A stretch of 64,000 nt of DNA from QANA01 sp963665505 (lineage in GTDB: Bacteria; Bacillota; Clostridia; Christensenellales; Christensenellaceae). Shown piece after piece: positions 51,294 to 60,158 of this stretch; positions within the stretch are counted from its first letter, which is position 1, and every line of letters starts with the position of its first letter. The stretch spans positions 1,054,001 to 1,118,000 of the forward strand of contig OY762275.1 in NCBI GenBank assembly GCA_963665505.1, written 5' to 3'. Made by a program: the position numbers and the translations under genes. The notes beneath the pieces are model-generated. The model ran no database searches, had not been told where the DNA came from, and saw nothing but the letters and a program-made list of their open reading frames with translations.

Positions 51294-51830
51294 ATGGCTG
51301 CCATCGTGGTGGATTCCTGTTTCGATAAACAAACGTATACCGATTATTTCTGGTACGACAACCTGCATTCGATTTCCAAGACATGGGCGATCTGGGCGGC
51401 CGAAGGGTTTGCGGTCGCTTTTGCCGTTTTGCAGACGGTTACCGGGGGATTCTGGTATATACTTGCCGGCTGGGCGCTGGTAGTGTTTGCGCCGGTGCTG
51501 TGGCTGGCCGTGCTGCGGTTGCGCCTGCGCCGCTATCTGCGCGTCTCCGGGCTCGCGGAAAACCCGCTCCCCGTGCAGTATACGATCGGCAGCCGGCAGA
51601 TCGCGTCGCTCAACAAGAAGACGGGCAAGCACCTCACGGTGCGCTGGCTCGACGTCGTCAAAGTCAAAGAAACAAAAGCATACTTTTTTTTGTATATAGA
51701 CGGCAGCCATGCGATGGTGATCCGCAAAGCGCATGTCCCTAAAGACGCTCTTGCAGAGATCGCCGGCTGGGCCGCCAAAAGCAGAGAAGAGAGAGAATAC
51801 GGCAAAGTGGTCAATACCCCTTTGCGATAG
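51294..51830 (+). CDS. YcxB-like membrane protein
   Basis: The 178-residue protein has two membrane segments (about 30-52 and 56-77) followed by a YcxB-like cytoplasmic domain with IASLNKKTGKHLTVRWLDV and FFLYIDGSHAMVIRK. The family is widespread in Bacillota and of unknown function. AAGGAGGC precedes the ATG. It is 12 bases upstream of prmA and probably shares its transcript. Confidence 0.75.
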   Translation: MAAIVVDSCFDKQTYTDYFWYDNLHSISKTWAIWAAEGFAVAFAVLQTVTGGFWYILAGWALVVFAPVLWLAVLRLRLRRYLRVSGLAENPLPVQYTIGSRQIASLNKKTGKHLTVRWLDVVKVKETKAYFFLYIDGSHAMVIRKAHVPKDALAEIAGWAAKSREEREYGKVVNTPLR

Positions 51831-51842
51831 GAAGGTTTTTGT

Positions 51843-52790
51843 ATGGGCTGGGAATGCGTTACGATTACGGCGGAACCGGAAGACACGGGGACGCTTACCG
51901 ATATGTTGGTGGGAGAGGGTATTGCCGAGTTTGCGGTCATGGACCCGCGGGAGGCGGCGGAGCTTCTTTCCTCTTCTCTTTACCGCGATTATCTGGACGA
52001 GTCCATCCTTGCGCAGAAAAAAACGCGGATCAGCGTGTATGTGCAGGAAGGGGAAAGCGGTATGGAAAAACGGACAGCGCTGCGGCGTTTCCTTGTCGCC
52101 GCTTACCGGGCGGAGATCCCGGTCTCCCTGCATGTGGACGATGTGGCGCCCGATTGGATGGAAAACTGGAAGAAGTTTTTCAAGCCGCTGCCGGTGGGCA
52201 ACAAGTTCATGATCAAGCCTTCCTGGGAAACGCTGGCGCAGCCGGGGGAGCGGCTCGTACTTGAGATCGACCCTTCTTCCAGTTTCGGCACGGGTTCGCA
52301 CGAAACGACGCGCCTTTGCCTGGAAAACCTGGAAGGACTGGTTTTCCCCGGGGCGGAGGTGCTGGATATGGGCTGCGGCAGCGGGATACTGGGCGTGGGG
52401 GCCCTGCTGCTCGGCGCCGGGCGCGTGACGGCCGTCGATGTGGAAGCGGATGCGGTATGCGCCACCCGCAAGAATATGGAAGCGAACGGGATGCGCGCGG
52501 ATCGGTATCGGGCGTTGTGCAGCGATCTGCTGCAGGACGACCCCGCCTGTGCAGCGCTAAAAGACCAGCCGTACGATATCATCGCCGCCAACATCGTGGC
52601 GGACGTGCTGATCGCCATGGCGCCGCGGCTTTTCCCTTTGCTCAAGCAAAACGGACGGCTTATTTTGTCGGGCGTCATATCCGAACGCCGCCGGGACGTG
52701 GAAGAAGCTTTTACAAAAGCGGGCTTTAGCGTAGACAAAGTACAGCAAGAGGGCGAATGGATGGCGCTCGTGCTGGAGCGTGTAAAATGA
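51843..52790 (+). CDS. prmA: Ribosomal protein L11 methyltransferase PrmA
   Basis: The 315-residue protein has an N-terminal substrate-binding domain (about 1-115) and a SAM methyltransferase domain with FGTGSHETTRLCLE near residue 150 and VLDMGCGSGILG near 178. NIVADVL near 248 is also present. It trimethylates ribosomal protein L11. The ATG at 51843 follows AGGAAGG. It overlaps mtaB by 4 bases, an arrangement seen in many Bacillota. Confidence 0.95.
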   Translation: MGWECVTITAEPEDTGTLTDMLVGEGIAEFAVMDPREAAELLSSSLYRDYLDESILAQKKTRISVYVQEGESGMEKRTALRRFLVAAYRAEIPVSLHVDDVAPDWMENWKKFFKPLPVGNKFMIKPSWETLAQPGERLVLEIDPSSSFGTGSHETTRLCLENLEGLVFPGAEVLDMGCGSGILGVGALLLGAGRVTAVDVEADAVCATRKNMEANGMRADRYRALCSDLLQDDPACAALKDQPYDIIAANIVADVLIAMAPRLFPLLKQNGRLILSGVISERRRDVEEAFTKAGFSVDKVQQEGEWMALVLERVK

Positions 52791-54070
52791 GGGCGGCCTA
52801 CTATACCCTCGGCTGCAAAGTGAACCGCTATGAGACCGACGCGATGGCCGAACTGATGGAGAAGGCCGGTTTTCAGACTGTGGATTTTGGCGAAGATGCC
52901 GAAGTGTATATCATCAATACCTGTACGGTCACGGCAGTCGCCGATAAGAAATCCCGCCAGATGATCCATCGGGCGGCGGGCAAACCGGGCGCCGTGGTCT
53001 GCGTGTGCGGCTGCTTTGCGCAGCGCAATGCCGAACAGATCCTCGCATACCCGGGCGTGGACGCCGTCATCGGGTCGGCGAATAAAGACAGTGTGGTAAA
53101 GATCGTGCGGCGCGTCCTTGCGGGCGAACGCAAGGTAAATGCCGTGCAGGATATATCGAAACAGAAGGTATATGAGAAACTGCCTATTTCCAGGACGCGT
53201 GAACGGACGCGCGCGAATATCAAGATCAGCGACGGCTGCGACCGGTTCTGCAGCTACTGCATCATTCCCTATGTCCGCGGCCCGGTGCGTTCGCGGCCGA
53301 TGGAGGATATCGTAAAAGAAGCCGCCCGCCTGGCGGGAAACGGCGTCCGGGAGATCGTGCTGACGGGCATCCATATCAGCTCATACGGCAAAGACTTGGC
53401 GGATACAGAGCTGGCCGGGCTGCTGTCTTTGCTGGACGAAGTGGAGGGGATAGAGCGGATCCGCCTGAGTTCGATGGAGCCCATGCGCCTGACGGAGGTT
53501 TTCTGCACGTCGATCGCCCGGCTGCATAAATTGTGCCCGCACTTTCACGTCTCCCTGCAAAGCGGCAGCAACGGCATCCTGTCCCGCATGCGGCGGCGCT
53601 ACACGGCCGAACAATACGCGGCCTGCATAGAGAATATCCGGAAGGTCTTTCCCAATCCGGCGATCACGACGGACGTCATCACGGGGTTTCCGGGCGAGAC
53701 GGAGGAGGAACATCGGGAGACGCTCACCTTTCTGCAAAAAATCGGTTTTTCCCGTCTGCATGTGTTCCCGTATTCCCGGCGGGAAGGCACCGCCGCGGCC
53801 CATTTGCCGGGGAGCGTCCCCAAAAAAGTGGGCAAAGCCCGGGCCGCGGAAGTGACCGCGCTGGGCAGAGCGATGGCCAGGGTCTATGCCCGCGGGTTCA
53901 TCGGCCGGACGGAAGCGGTCCTCTTTGAAAAAAAGACCAAAGACAGCCTCTCTGAAGGCTATACGCCGCATTATCTGGCCGTGGAAGCGGACGGCACGCC
54001 GGGGGATATCCAAAATGTCTCGATAGAGGGCCTGCGGGATGGCGTTTTGTACGGGACTGTGGTAAAATGA
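52787..54070 (+). CDS. mtaB: tRNA t6A methylthiotransferase MtaB
   Basis: The 427-residue radical SAM protein has an N-terminal MTTase domain (TLGCKVNRYETDAM near residue 7), the cluster motif CDRFCSYCIIPYVRG near 150, FHVSLQSGSNGIL near 260 and a C-terminal TRAM domain. MtaB converts t6A37 to ms2t6A in tRNA, using the product of TsaD. It starts with ATGA inside the prmA stop; HIT-family hinT follows 19 bases later. Confidence 0.95.
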   Translation: MRAAYYTLGCKVNRYETDAMAELMEKAGFQTVDFGEDAEVYIINTCTVTAVADKKSRQMIHRAAGKPGAVVCVCGCFAQRNAEQILAYPGVDAVIGSANKDSVVKIVRRVLAGERKVNAVQDISKQKVYEKLPISRTRERTRANIKISDGCDRFCSYCIIPYVRGPVRSRPMEDIVKEAARLAGNGVREIVLTGIHISSYGKDLADTELAGLLSLLDEVEGIERIRLSSMEPMRLTEVFCTSIARLHKLCPHFHVSLQSGSNGILSRMRRRYTAEQYAACIENIRKVFPNPAITTDVITGFPGETEEEHRETLTFLQKIGFSRLHVFPYSRREGTAAAHLPGSVPKKVGKARAAEVTALGRAMARVYARGFIGRTEAVLFEKKTKDSLSEGYTPHYLAVEADGTPGDIQNVSIEGLRDGVLYGTVVK

Positions 54071-54089
54071 TGTTTCAGGAGGTAATCTC

Positions 54090-54434
54090 ATGCAAGACTG
54101 TATCTTTTGCAAGATCGTAGAGGGCACGATCCCTTCCAAAAAGGCATACGAGGACGACCGGATATTGGCCTTTTACGATATTGATGCCAAAGCGCCCGTG
54201 CATGTGCTGATCATCCCGAAGGAGCATATCGGATCCATATTGGAACTTACGCAGGAAGACGCGCCGCTTATCGCCCATATCTTCGATGTGGCGGCACGGC
54301 TCGCCAGGGAGCTGGGGGTCGCGGAGGAAGGTTTCCGCATCGTGGCCAACACGGGGGAATCCGCGGGGCAGAGCGTACGGCACCTGCATTTCCACCTGCT
54401 GGGCGGCCGGGCATTCGGTTGGCCGCCGGGCTGA
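54090..54434 (+). CDS. hinT: HIT-family nucleotide-binding protein (HinT)
   Basis: The 114-residue protein begins with CIFCKIVEGTIPS and ends with the histidine triad RHLHFHLLGGRAFGWPPG, as in HinT phosphoramidases. These hydrolyse adenosine phosphoramidates. AGGAGG lies five bases before the ATG. It ends the dus-mtaB unit; the next promoter begins 19 bases after its stop. Confidence 0.95.
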   Translation: MQDCIFCKIVEGTIPSKKAYEDDRILAFYDIDAKAPVHVLIIPKEHIGSILELTQEDAPLIAHIFDVAARLARELGVAEEGFRIVANTGESAGQSVRHLHFHLLGGRAFGWPPG

Positions 54435-54452
54435 AAATACTGTCGGGCAAGC

Positions 54453-54481
54453 TTGACTTTGCGCGGGCGGTATACTATAAT
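54453..54481 (+). promoter_or_regulatory. Strong sigma-A promoter for rpsU
   Basis: TTGACT (54453-54458), a 17-base spacer and TATAAT (54476-54481) form the best consensus promoter in the window. It drives a leader of about 110 bases. Confidence 0.85.
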
Positions 54482-54515
54482 TATTTTTGTTGGTCGTGGT
54501 CTCTTATCAGAAAAA

Positions 54516-54570
54516 GGGTGCACGCCCCGGTGCAGAAGTTTCCGGTGTAAAGACCGGTGCAAGTTTTGCA
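54516..54570 (+). promoter_or_regulatory. Structured leader of rpsU with three CCGGTGYA repeats
   Basis: Three small hairpins lie in a row: TGCAC with GTGCA (54519-54523, 54530-54534), CCGGT with ACCGG (54542-54546, 54553-54557) and TGCAA with TTGCA (54558-54562, 54566-54570). CCGGTGCA, CCGGTGTA and CCGGTGCA occur at 54527, 54542 and 54554. The structured part stops 12 bases before the AGGAGGGGGGGG ribosome site at 54584. This suggests an autoregulatory ribosomal-protein leader, but I match it to no named family. Confidence 0.5.
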
Positions 54571-54599
54571 TAGCTGACTTGTAGGAGGGGGGGGAAAAG

Positions 54600-54776
54600 A
54601 TGTCCGAAGTACGCGTTGGTGAAAACGAATCTTTAGAGAGCGCCCTTAGAAGGTTTAAAAGGAAATGTGCGCGCGCTGGTGTTTTGGCTGAAATCAGAAA
54701 GCGCGAACATTACGAGAAGCCCAGCGTCAAGAGAAAGAAAAAGGCTGAGGCTGCCAGGAAGAGAAAGCGTAAATAA
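54600..54776 (+). CDS. rpsU: 30S ribosomal protein S21 (bS21)
   Basis: The 58-codon gene encodes MSEVRVGENESLESALRRF, a middle CARAGVLAEIRKREHYEKPS and a very basic C-terminus of Lys and Arg, all typical of bS21. It is 58 residues, the usual length. The protein sits near the anti-Shine-Dalgarno region of 16S rRNA. An AGGAGGGGGGGG purine run precedes it. It is the only gene between its own promoter and a terminator, so rpsU is mainly monocistronic. Confidence 0.97.
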   Translation: MSEVRVGENESLESALRRFKRKCARAGVLAEIRKREHYEKPSVKRKKKAEAARKRKRK

Positions 54777-54785
54777 AGAGGTTTT

Positions 54786-54815
54786 AAACAGCGGTCCGAA
54801 GAGGCCGCTGTTTTT
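54786..54815 (+). terminator. Intrinsic terminator after rpsU
   Basis: A 9-bp stem AAACAGCGG with CCGCTGTTT (54786-54794 with 54805-54813) ends in five T's. Confidence 0.92.
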
Positions 54816-54891
54816 GTATGCTCTTCTATGCCGCAAAGAAAAACATGTTATCCCTCCTCTCCACATAAAATGATACATAGGCGGTGGAGAT

Positions 54892-55185
54892 ATGGGGAAA
54901 AAAAACGGGAAGCGCCTGCGGATCCAGGCGGCCCGGGCGTTGGAATTCCCGCCCGAGACCATTGTCGCCGGGGTGAGTCTGAAACTGTTTGACAACACGG
55001 GTTGTACGGTCGAAGGACCCTACCATATTGGGACGTATTCGCAGACGAACCTGGAATTGAAGACAAAATTTGGTTCCGTGTATTTTACGGGGCGGGACAT
55101 CGCGATCGAATATATGGCCCAAAATATACTTTCTTTCAGCGGGGAAATACAGAAAATCGAGTACCGTGGGTTTCCGATACCATAG
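54892..55185 (+). CDS. yqfC: Sporulation protein YqfC
   Basis: The 97-residue protein has the YabP/YqfC fold: a beta-rich stretch with PPETIVAGVSLKLFDN, HIGTYSQTNLELKTKFGSVYFTGRDIAIEYM and an ending of EIQKIEYRG. In B. subtilis yqfC is expressed in the mother cell under SigE. It starts the yqfC-yqfD-phoH-yqfF block. GGTGGAG precedes the ATG. I did not find a convincing SigE promoter in the 115 bases upstream. Confidence 0.9.
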   Translation: MGKKNGKRLRIQAARALEFPPETIVAGVSLKLFDNTGCTVEGPYHIGTYSQTNLELKTKFGSVYFTGRDIAIEYMAQNILSFSGEIQKIEYRGFPIP

Positions 55186-55209
55186 AAGAGCGGCGGGGAG
55201 GGACAAAGA

Positions 55210-56397
55210 TTGTCGTTGTTATGGTATTTTATTTTTGGATATGCTATTATTGAACTAGAAGCGGTGCGGGTGGAACACGCGCTCGGCCGTATAGCCGAGG
55301 CGGGTGTGGAGCTTGTGTCTATACGCAGGGATTCGTATACGGTTGTGCATGCGAAGGTGAAAAGCACCGATCTTAAAAAGCTGCGCCGTATACTTTCCGG
55401 CAGTGCGCGTGTGACGGTCGAAAAATACGGCGGCATACGCGCGTTGTTTTGGTTGCTGAAGCGGCACGTCGTGCTGGCTGCGGGCGCATTGCTCGCATTG
55501 CTGGCCGTTCTGGTCATTTCGTTTTTTTGTTTCAAGGTGGAGGTTGTGGGCACGGAGACTATCTCCCCCCAAGAACTTTGCCGTATTGTGGAAGAAAGCG
55601 GCGCCCGGCCGGTCATGCTGAAAAGCCGCATCGATATAGACGCTGTGGAGCGGGCCGTATGGAAGGCGTTCCCCGACCTCATCTATGTTTACGCCAGCTT
55701 TGACGGCGTGAGCCTAGTCGTAGAGGTGCGCGAAGGCGTGCCTGTGCCCGAGATATACGATACCCGGCCTTCGTCGGTCTACGCCTTATGCGACGGCGTG
55801 ATCACCGAGATTATCGTATACAGCGGGAAAGCCGTTGCGTGCGTGGGAGACAGGGTGCGGAAGGGAGATCTGCTGATCACCGGGGAATACGAATCCAACG
55901 GGATGTCGTTCTCGGTCGCAGCGGGCGGACGGGTGACGGCCCGTACCGAATACATCTCCACCGTGGTTTCCGGCGCCGACTGCACCGAGCTGGTGCTGAC
56001 AGGGAAGGTGGCTACGGAGCGCGTGATGCTCTTTTTAAACAACCGTATCCACTTATCCGGCGGCAACCCTTTTTCTCTGTTTACCGAGGAATCGCGGGTC
56101 ACTTCGACACTCGGAGAAAACTACCCCGTGCAGATAGAGCTGCTCGAAGTCACTTACCGGGAAGCGGAGGCGGTTTATTCGGAAGAGAAAAAGCAGGCGG
56201 TCGTTACGGCTGCTAAAAAGGCTACCTATCAGCATATATGCAGCCTGCTTCCGGAGGATGCCGAAGTCTGCGCGGTCTACTCGTACGTGACGGATTCTGC
56301 TGAGGGGATTTTTATTACATTGACGGTGAGCGCATATGAACAGATCGGCGCGCGGGGCGGGGCTTTGGCCGCGCTTGTGCCGCGGTCTGCGGAATAG
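55210..56397 (+). CDS. yqfD: Sporulation protein YqfD
   Basis: The 395-residue protein has one membrane segment (about 78-104) and a large extracellular domain. It carries family features such as FKVEVVGTETISPQEL near residue 108, GVPVPEIYDTRPSSVYALCDGVITEI near 178 and SGKAVACVGDRVRKGDLLI near 205. YqfD is essential for efficient sporulation in relatives. Start is TTG at 55210, with GGGAGGGA upstream. Confidence 0.9.
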   Translation: MSLLWYFIFGYAIIELEAVRVEHALGRIAEAGVELVSIRRDSYTVVHAKVKSTDLKKLRRILSGSARVTVEKYGGIRALFWLLKRHVVLAAGALLALLAVLVISFFCFKVEVVGTETISPQELCRIVEESGARPVMLKSRIDIDAVERAVWKAFPDLIYVYASFDGVSLVVEVREGVPVPEIYDTRPSSVYALCDGVITEIIVYSGKAVACVGDRVRKGDLLITGEYESNGMSFSVAAGGRVTARTEYISTVVSGADCTELVLTGKVATERVMLFLNNRIHLSGGNPFSLFTEESRVTSTLGENYPVQIELLEVTYREAEAVYSEEKKQAVVTAAKKATYQHICSLLPEDAEVCAVYSYVTDSAEGIFITLTVSAYEQIGARGGALAALVPRSAE

Positions 56398-56426
56398 ATA
56401 TATTTTAAAGAAAGAAAGGACTTCTA

Positions 56427-57401
56427 TTGGAAGAATATACAAAAGTCGAAATCAGCATACCTTTCGAAACGATGGAAGAGATGCGGGAGGTTTTCGGAAA
56501 TCTGGACGCCAATATCCGCATGGTGGAGGAAGCGACGGGCGTATCCGTTGCGGCGGGCGACAGCAGCGCCGTGCTGACGGGCGCGTATAAGCAGGTGCAG
56601 GCTGCGCGGCAGGTGATAGAGAGCATACGCAGCCTTTACCGGAGCAAAGAGTACATAGACGAAAGCAAAGTCAGCTATCTGCTGGACCTGGCCAGGGAAG
56701 GCGAGCTCAAAGACGGCCTCCGCCTGATGAACGGCGTTGTGGCCATCACCAACCGCGGGAGGCCGGTCAAATGCAGGACGTTTGGGCAAAAGCGCTATAT
56801 AGAAGCCATCGATAGCAACACGGTCACGTTCGCCATCGGTCCGGCCGGGACAGGCAAGACATACCTTGCGATGGCCAAAGCCGTCGTCGCGCTAAAAAAT
56901 AAAGAAGTCTCGCGGATCATTCTGACGCGCCCCGCGGTGGAGGCGGGAGAAAAGCTGGGCTTTCTGCCGGGCGACCTGCAAAGCAAGGTCTTTCCGTATT
57001 TGCGGCCGTTGTACGACGCGCTGTATGAGTTCATGGGGCCCGAAGCGTATCAGAAGCTGATCGAAAACGGCGTGATCGAAGTCGCGCCGCTGGCGTATAT
57101 GCGGGGGCGGACGCTGTCGGATGCGTTCATCATCTTGGACGAGGCGCAGAATTGCTCGATGGAACAGCTCAAAATGTTTTTGACCCGCTTTGGCGAAGGG
57201 TCCCGGGTCGTGCTGACGGGGGACATCACACAGATAGACTTGCCGGAGCGGCGCCGTTCCGGCCTGAAGAATATTGCGGATATGCTGGCCTATATCGACG
57301 GCATCGGTGTGGTCTACCTTACCAATAAAGACGTTGTCCGGCACAGGCTGGTCAAGGACATCGTGAATGCTTTTGAAAAATATGAGAAACATAGGAAATA
57401 A
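56427..57401 (+). CDS. phoH: PhoH-like ATPase
   Basis: The 324-residue protein has an N-terminal KH-like domain (1-80) and a PhoH ATPase domain with Walker A GPAGTGKT at 138-145 and Walker B ILDEAQN near 236. The family is linked to RNA processing; its exact substrate is not settled. Start is TTG at 56427, with AAAGAAAGGA upstream. It lies between yqfD and yqfF as in B. subtilis. Confidence 0.94.
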   Translation: MEEYTKVEISIPFETMEEMREVFGNLDANIRMVEEATGVSVAAGDSSAVLTGAYKQVQAARQVIESIRSLYRSKEYIDESKVSYLLDLAREGELKDGLRLMNGVVAITNRGRPVKCRTFGQKRYIEAIDSNTVTFAIGPAGTGKTYLAMAKAVVALKNKEVSRIILTRPAVEAGEKLGFLPGDLQSKVFPYLRPLYDALYEFMGPEAYQKLIENGVIEVAPLAYMRGRTLSDAFIILDEAQNCSMEQLKMFLTRFGEGSRVVLTGDITQIDLPERRRSGLKNIADMLAYIDGIGVVYLTNKDVVRHRLVKDIVNAFEKYEKHRK

Positions 57402-57437
57402 AGTAAGGCCAATTTTTTATCCGTGGAAAGGAAGTAT

Positions 57438-59600
57438 ATGAAAAAAAGTCGGCCCAAAGCCTCGGAACAAAAAAGAAAGTCCCGTGACACCCAAGGCAAA
57501 CAGAGCGGGTTCAGGATCTTTTCCATCCTGCTCTACGTCCTGCTGTATGTGTTTTGTGTCGTGGCAGGGGTAAGCGGCTCTCTTTCGCAACAGTATGCGT
57601 ACGAAGTGGGGAGCATCTGTGAAGAGACGATCACGGCCACCAAAGACGTGGTGGACGAATATACGACGGCGTTGCTGAAGGAAGAAGCCAAGCAGAAGGT
57701 GCCGCCCGTTTACCAGATGGACAACACGGTCGAGCTGCAATGCGAAAGCGATATTTTTTCCGTATTTTCTTCGGCGGAAGAAGTGCGCCAGCAGGCAAGG
57801 CAGATATACCTTGCGCTGCCCGAGAGCAGTTCGTATTTCCAGCCTTCGGCGATCGAATGGGAAACGATCCTGGCGGACAGCATGGGCCAATTGCGTGCGC
57901 TGGTGCCGACTTATATCACCGACCAGAACATCTATACCATTGCTTCGATGGAGAAGAAAGACCTGGCGGCGCTGGGCGACGCACTGGTAGAACAGGTGCG
58001 CCTGCAATTCACCGAAGGGATCACGCAGGATGCGCTTTCTTCCGTGCTGGAAACCATTCGCTCCAATTTTGTTTCCAACGGGTCGTTCTCTTCCGAAGAA
58101 GCCGGGTTGGCCCATGACATCGCCGGCAATACCGTAGTCGCAAACATGACGTATGATCTGGCGGCGACAGAGGCAAAAAAGGCGGCCGCCGCGGAGAACG
58201 TGGAAGACATCGTTTATCAGGAAGGGCAGAATATCGTCCTGAAGGGCGAGATCATATCCGAGGCGCAATACCGGCTGATCAAACAGCTCGGCCTTGCCAA
58301 CACGGCTTTGACCGGTACGGCCCGCTGGGTTTTCGGTGCGCTGTTCCTGTTGCTCGTCTTTGTGGTGGCCGGCATGTATGCGTTCTTTACGGACAAGATG
58401 CTTTATGAGGACAGGAAAACGGTGCTGAGCGTCGTCTGCCTCACGGTATTGGCGGTCGTATTGAGCCTGGTTTGCAAACGGGTCGACCTGCGGCTTTGCC
58501 CCGTGTTTGTTTCGGTCATCATAGGCGCGGTCGTGCTGCAAAGGCGTACGGCGCTCTTCTACGGGTGCATTGCCAGCGTGATCGGCGCATTCGTCCTTTC
58601 GCCCAATAAAGCCTTTTTCTTTGATGAGCAGGTCCTGCGCTCCCTGTTGGCTCAGACGTTGGGTTCGCTCGTGGCCATCATGCTCCTGCGGAAGCGCCAG
58701 AGCCGGGGCGAGTATATATTAGCCGGTGTAGGCGCCGGTTTTTCGGCCATGCTTGTATATATAGGGTATGGCATCCTGAATTCGTTCACATGGAACCAGT
58801 ATCTTATCGTGAGCCTGTATGCGCTGGCAAGCGGCGTCACCTGCGGTTTCCTCTCGGTGGGGATACTGCCCGTATGGGAATCGGTCTTTTCGTTGGCTAC
58901 GCCCTCCAGGCTGCTGGAACTCACCAATCCGTCCCAGCCGTTGCTGCGTCGGCTCATCATCGAGGCGCCCGGCACCTATCATCACAGTATGATGGTGGCC
59001 AATCTGAGCGAGGCGGCGGCGGAAGCGGTGGGCGCGAACGCTCTTTTGACCAGGGTCGCGGCCTATTACCATGATGTCGGCAAATTATCCAACCCGCTGA
59101 TGTTCAAAGAAAACCAGCTGAATATAGAGAACCCGCACGACCAGCTCACACCCTTGCAGAGCGCGGAGATCATCCGCCGGCATATCCCCGACGGCATCAA
59201 GCTCGCCGAAAAAAACAAGTTGCCGCGGGAGGTGGTCGAGGTGATGTCGCAGCACCATGGCGACGGACACGTGGGGTATTTCTATTATATGGCAAAAAAA
59301 GCGGGGGAATTGAAAGACGATGCGGATTTCCGCTATCAAAGCAAAAAACCGCAGACCAAAGAGGCAGGCATTTTGATGCTGGCGGACATCGTCGATGCCG
59401 CGATCCGCGCCAACCACGCGGCGGCGGCGCCCGATTTGTGGGAACAGATCGCCAAATTGGTGAAAACAAAATACGAGGAGGGCCAGTTGGATGATTGCCC
59501 GCTCACGATGCGTGACCTTGTGCGCATCATCAGCGCGTTTGCGCATGTGTTCGAAGGGGCGAGCCATCAGCGGATCGTCTATCCGGAAGGAGCAGCTTAA
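57438..59600 (+). CDS. pgpH: Membrane HD-domain phosphodiesterase YqfF/PgpH (cyclic-di-AMP)
   Basis: The 720-residue protein has an N-terminal membrane segment (about 20-40), an extracellular 7TMR-HDED domain (about 45-290) and about seven membrane segments (about 295-480). A cytoplasmic HD domain follows, with HSMMVANLSEAA near 515 and AAYYHDVGKLSNP near 538. PgpH hydrolyses cyclic-di-AMP in relatives. The ATG at 57438 is chosen for AAAGGAAG upstream; a GTG at 57423 is in frame. Confidence 0.93.
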   Translation: MKKSRPKASEQKRKSRDTQGKQSGFRIFSILLYVLLYVFCVVAGVSGSLSQQYAYEVGSICEETITATKDVVDEYTTALLKEEAKQKVPPVYQMDNTVELQCESDIFSVFSSAEEVRQQARQIYLALPESSSYFQPSAIEWETILADSMGQLRALVPTYITDQNIYTIASMEKKDLAALGDALVEQVRLQFTEGITQDALSSVLETIRSNFVSNGSFSSEEAGLAHDIAGNTVVANMTYDLAATEAKKAAAAENVEDIVYQEGQNIVLKGEIISEAQYRLIKQLGLANTALTGTARWVFGALFLLLVFVVAGMYAFFTDKMLYEDRKTVLSVVCLTVLAVVLSLVCKRVDLRLCPVFVSVIIGAVVLQRRTALFYGCIASVIGAFVLSPNKAFFFDEQVLRSLLAQTLGSLVAIMLLRKRQSRGEYILAGVGAGFSAMLVYIGYGILNSFTWNQYLIVSLYALASGVTCGFLSVGILPVWESVFSLATPSRLLELTNPSQPLLRRLIIEAPGTYHHSMMVANLSEAAAEAVGANALLTRVAAYYHDVGKLSNPLMFKENQLNIENPHDQLTPLQSAEIIRRHIPDGIKLAEKNKLPREVVEVMSQHHGDGHVGYFYYMAKKAGELKDDADFRYQSKKPQTKEAGILMLADIVDAAIRANHAAAAPDLWEQIAKLVKTKYEEGQLDDCPLTMRDLVRIISAFAHVFEGASHQRIVYPEGAA

Positions 59601-59609
59601 AAGAGACTT

Positions 59610-60158
59610 ATGCCTATCAACAGATATGGCCGACGGGGGAAAAAGGCGGGCGCCCGTGTGGCTTTGATGCCCGGGCTTGCGATCGGCTTTTTTGAAAAAA
59701 TACGGTTCCTCGGGGCAATGCGTACGGCCGCGGCCCGTGCGGCGGCGGTGGAAGACCTGTGGGCTTTCGATGTGGAGATCGTGCTGGCGGATAATTGTCT
59801 GTTACAGGATTTGAACAGGCGCTTTCGGGGTGTGGATGCGCCGACAGATGTGCTTTCTTTCCCGGCCAATGATATAAAGGGGCCGATTTCCGCCGCCTTG
59901 GCGGGCGGGTTTGTGCCGGAGCGGAGCGAAGACGGACGGCGCATATTCCTGGGAGATATCTATATTTCTCTGGAAAAGGCCAGGGAAAACGCATATGCGT
60001 ACGGGAATACGGATCGGGAGGAGCTTTGTTTCCTGACCGTGCACGGGATGCTGCATCTGATGGGGTATGACCATATACGCACAGAGGACGAACATATCAT
60101 GCGCGCACGGCAAAGAGAGATCCTCGGAAGGGATGCGCAGGCGGGAAAAGGAGACTGA
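59610..60158 (+). CDS. ybeY: Endoribonuclease YbeY
   Basis: The 182-residue protein has the zinc motif HGMLHLMGYDH near residue 147 and the conserved PTDVLSFP near 76. YbeY matures 16S rRNA. It is about 20-25 residues longer than common YbeY because of an N-terminal basic extension (MPINRYGRRGKKAG). dgkA and cdd, which normally lie between ybeY and era, are absent. Confidence 0.93.
   Translation: MPINRYGRRGKKAGARVALMPGLAIGFFEKIRFLGAMRTAAARAAAVEDLWAFDVEIVLADNCLLQDLNRRFRGVDAPTDVLSFPANDIKGPISAALAGGFVPERSEDGRRIFLGDIYISLEKARENAYAYGNTDREELCFLTVHGMLHLMGYDHIRTEDEHIMRARQREILGRDAQAGKGD

Noticed and set aside
54516..54599. Known riboswitch upstream of rpsU
   Set aside because: I matched the hairpins to no named riboswitch by eye; only a generic structured leader is claimed.
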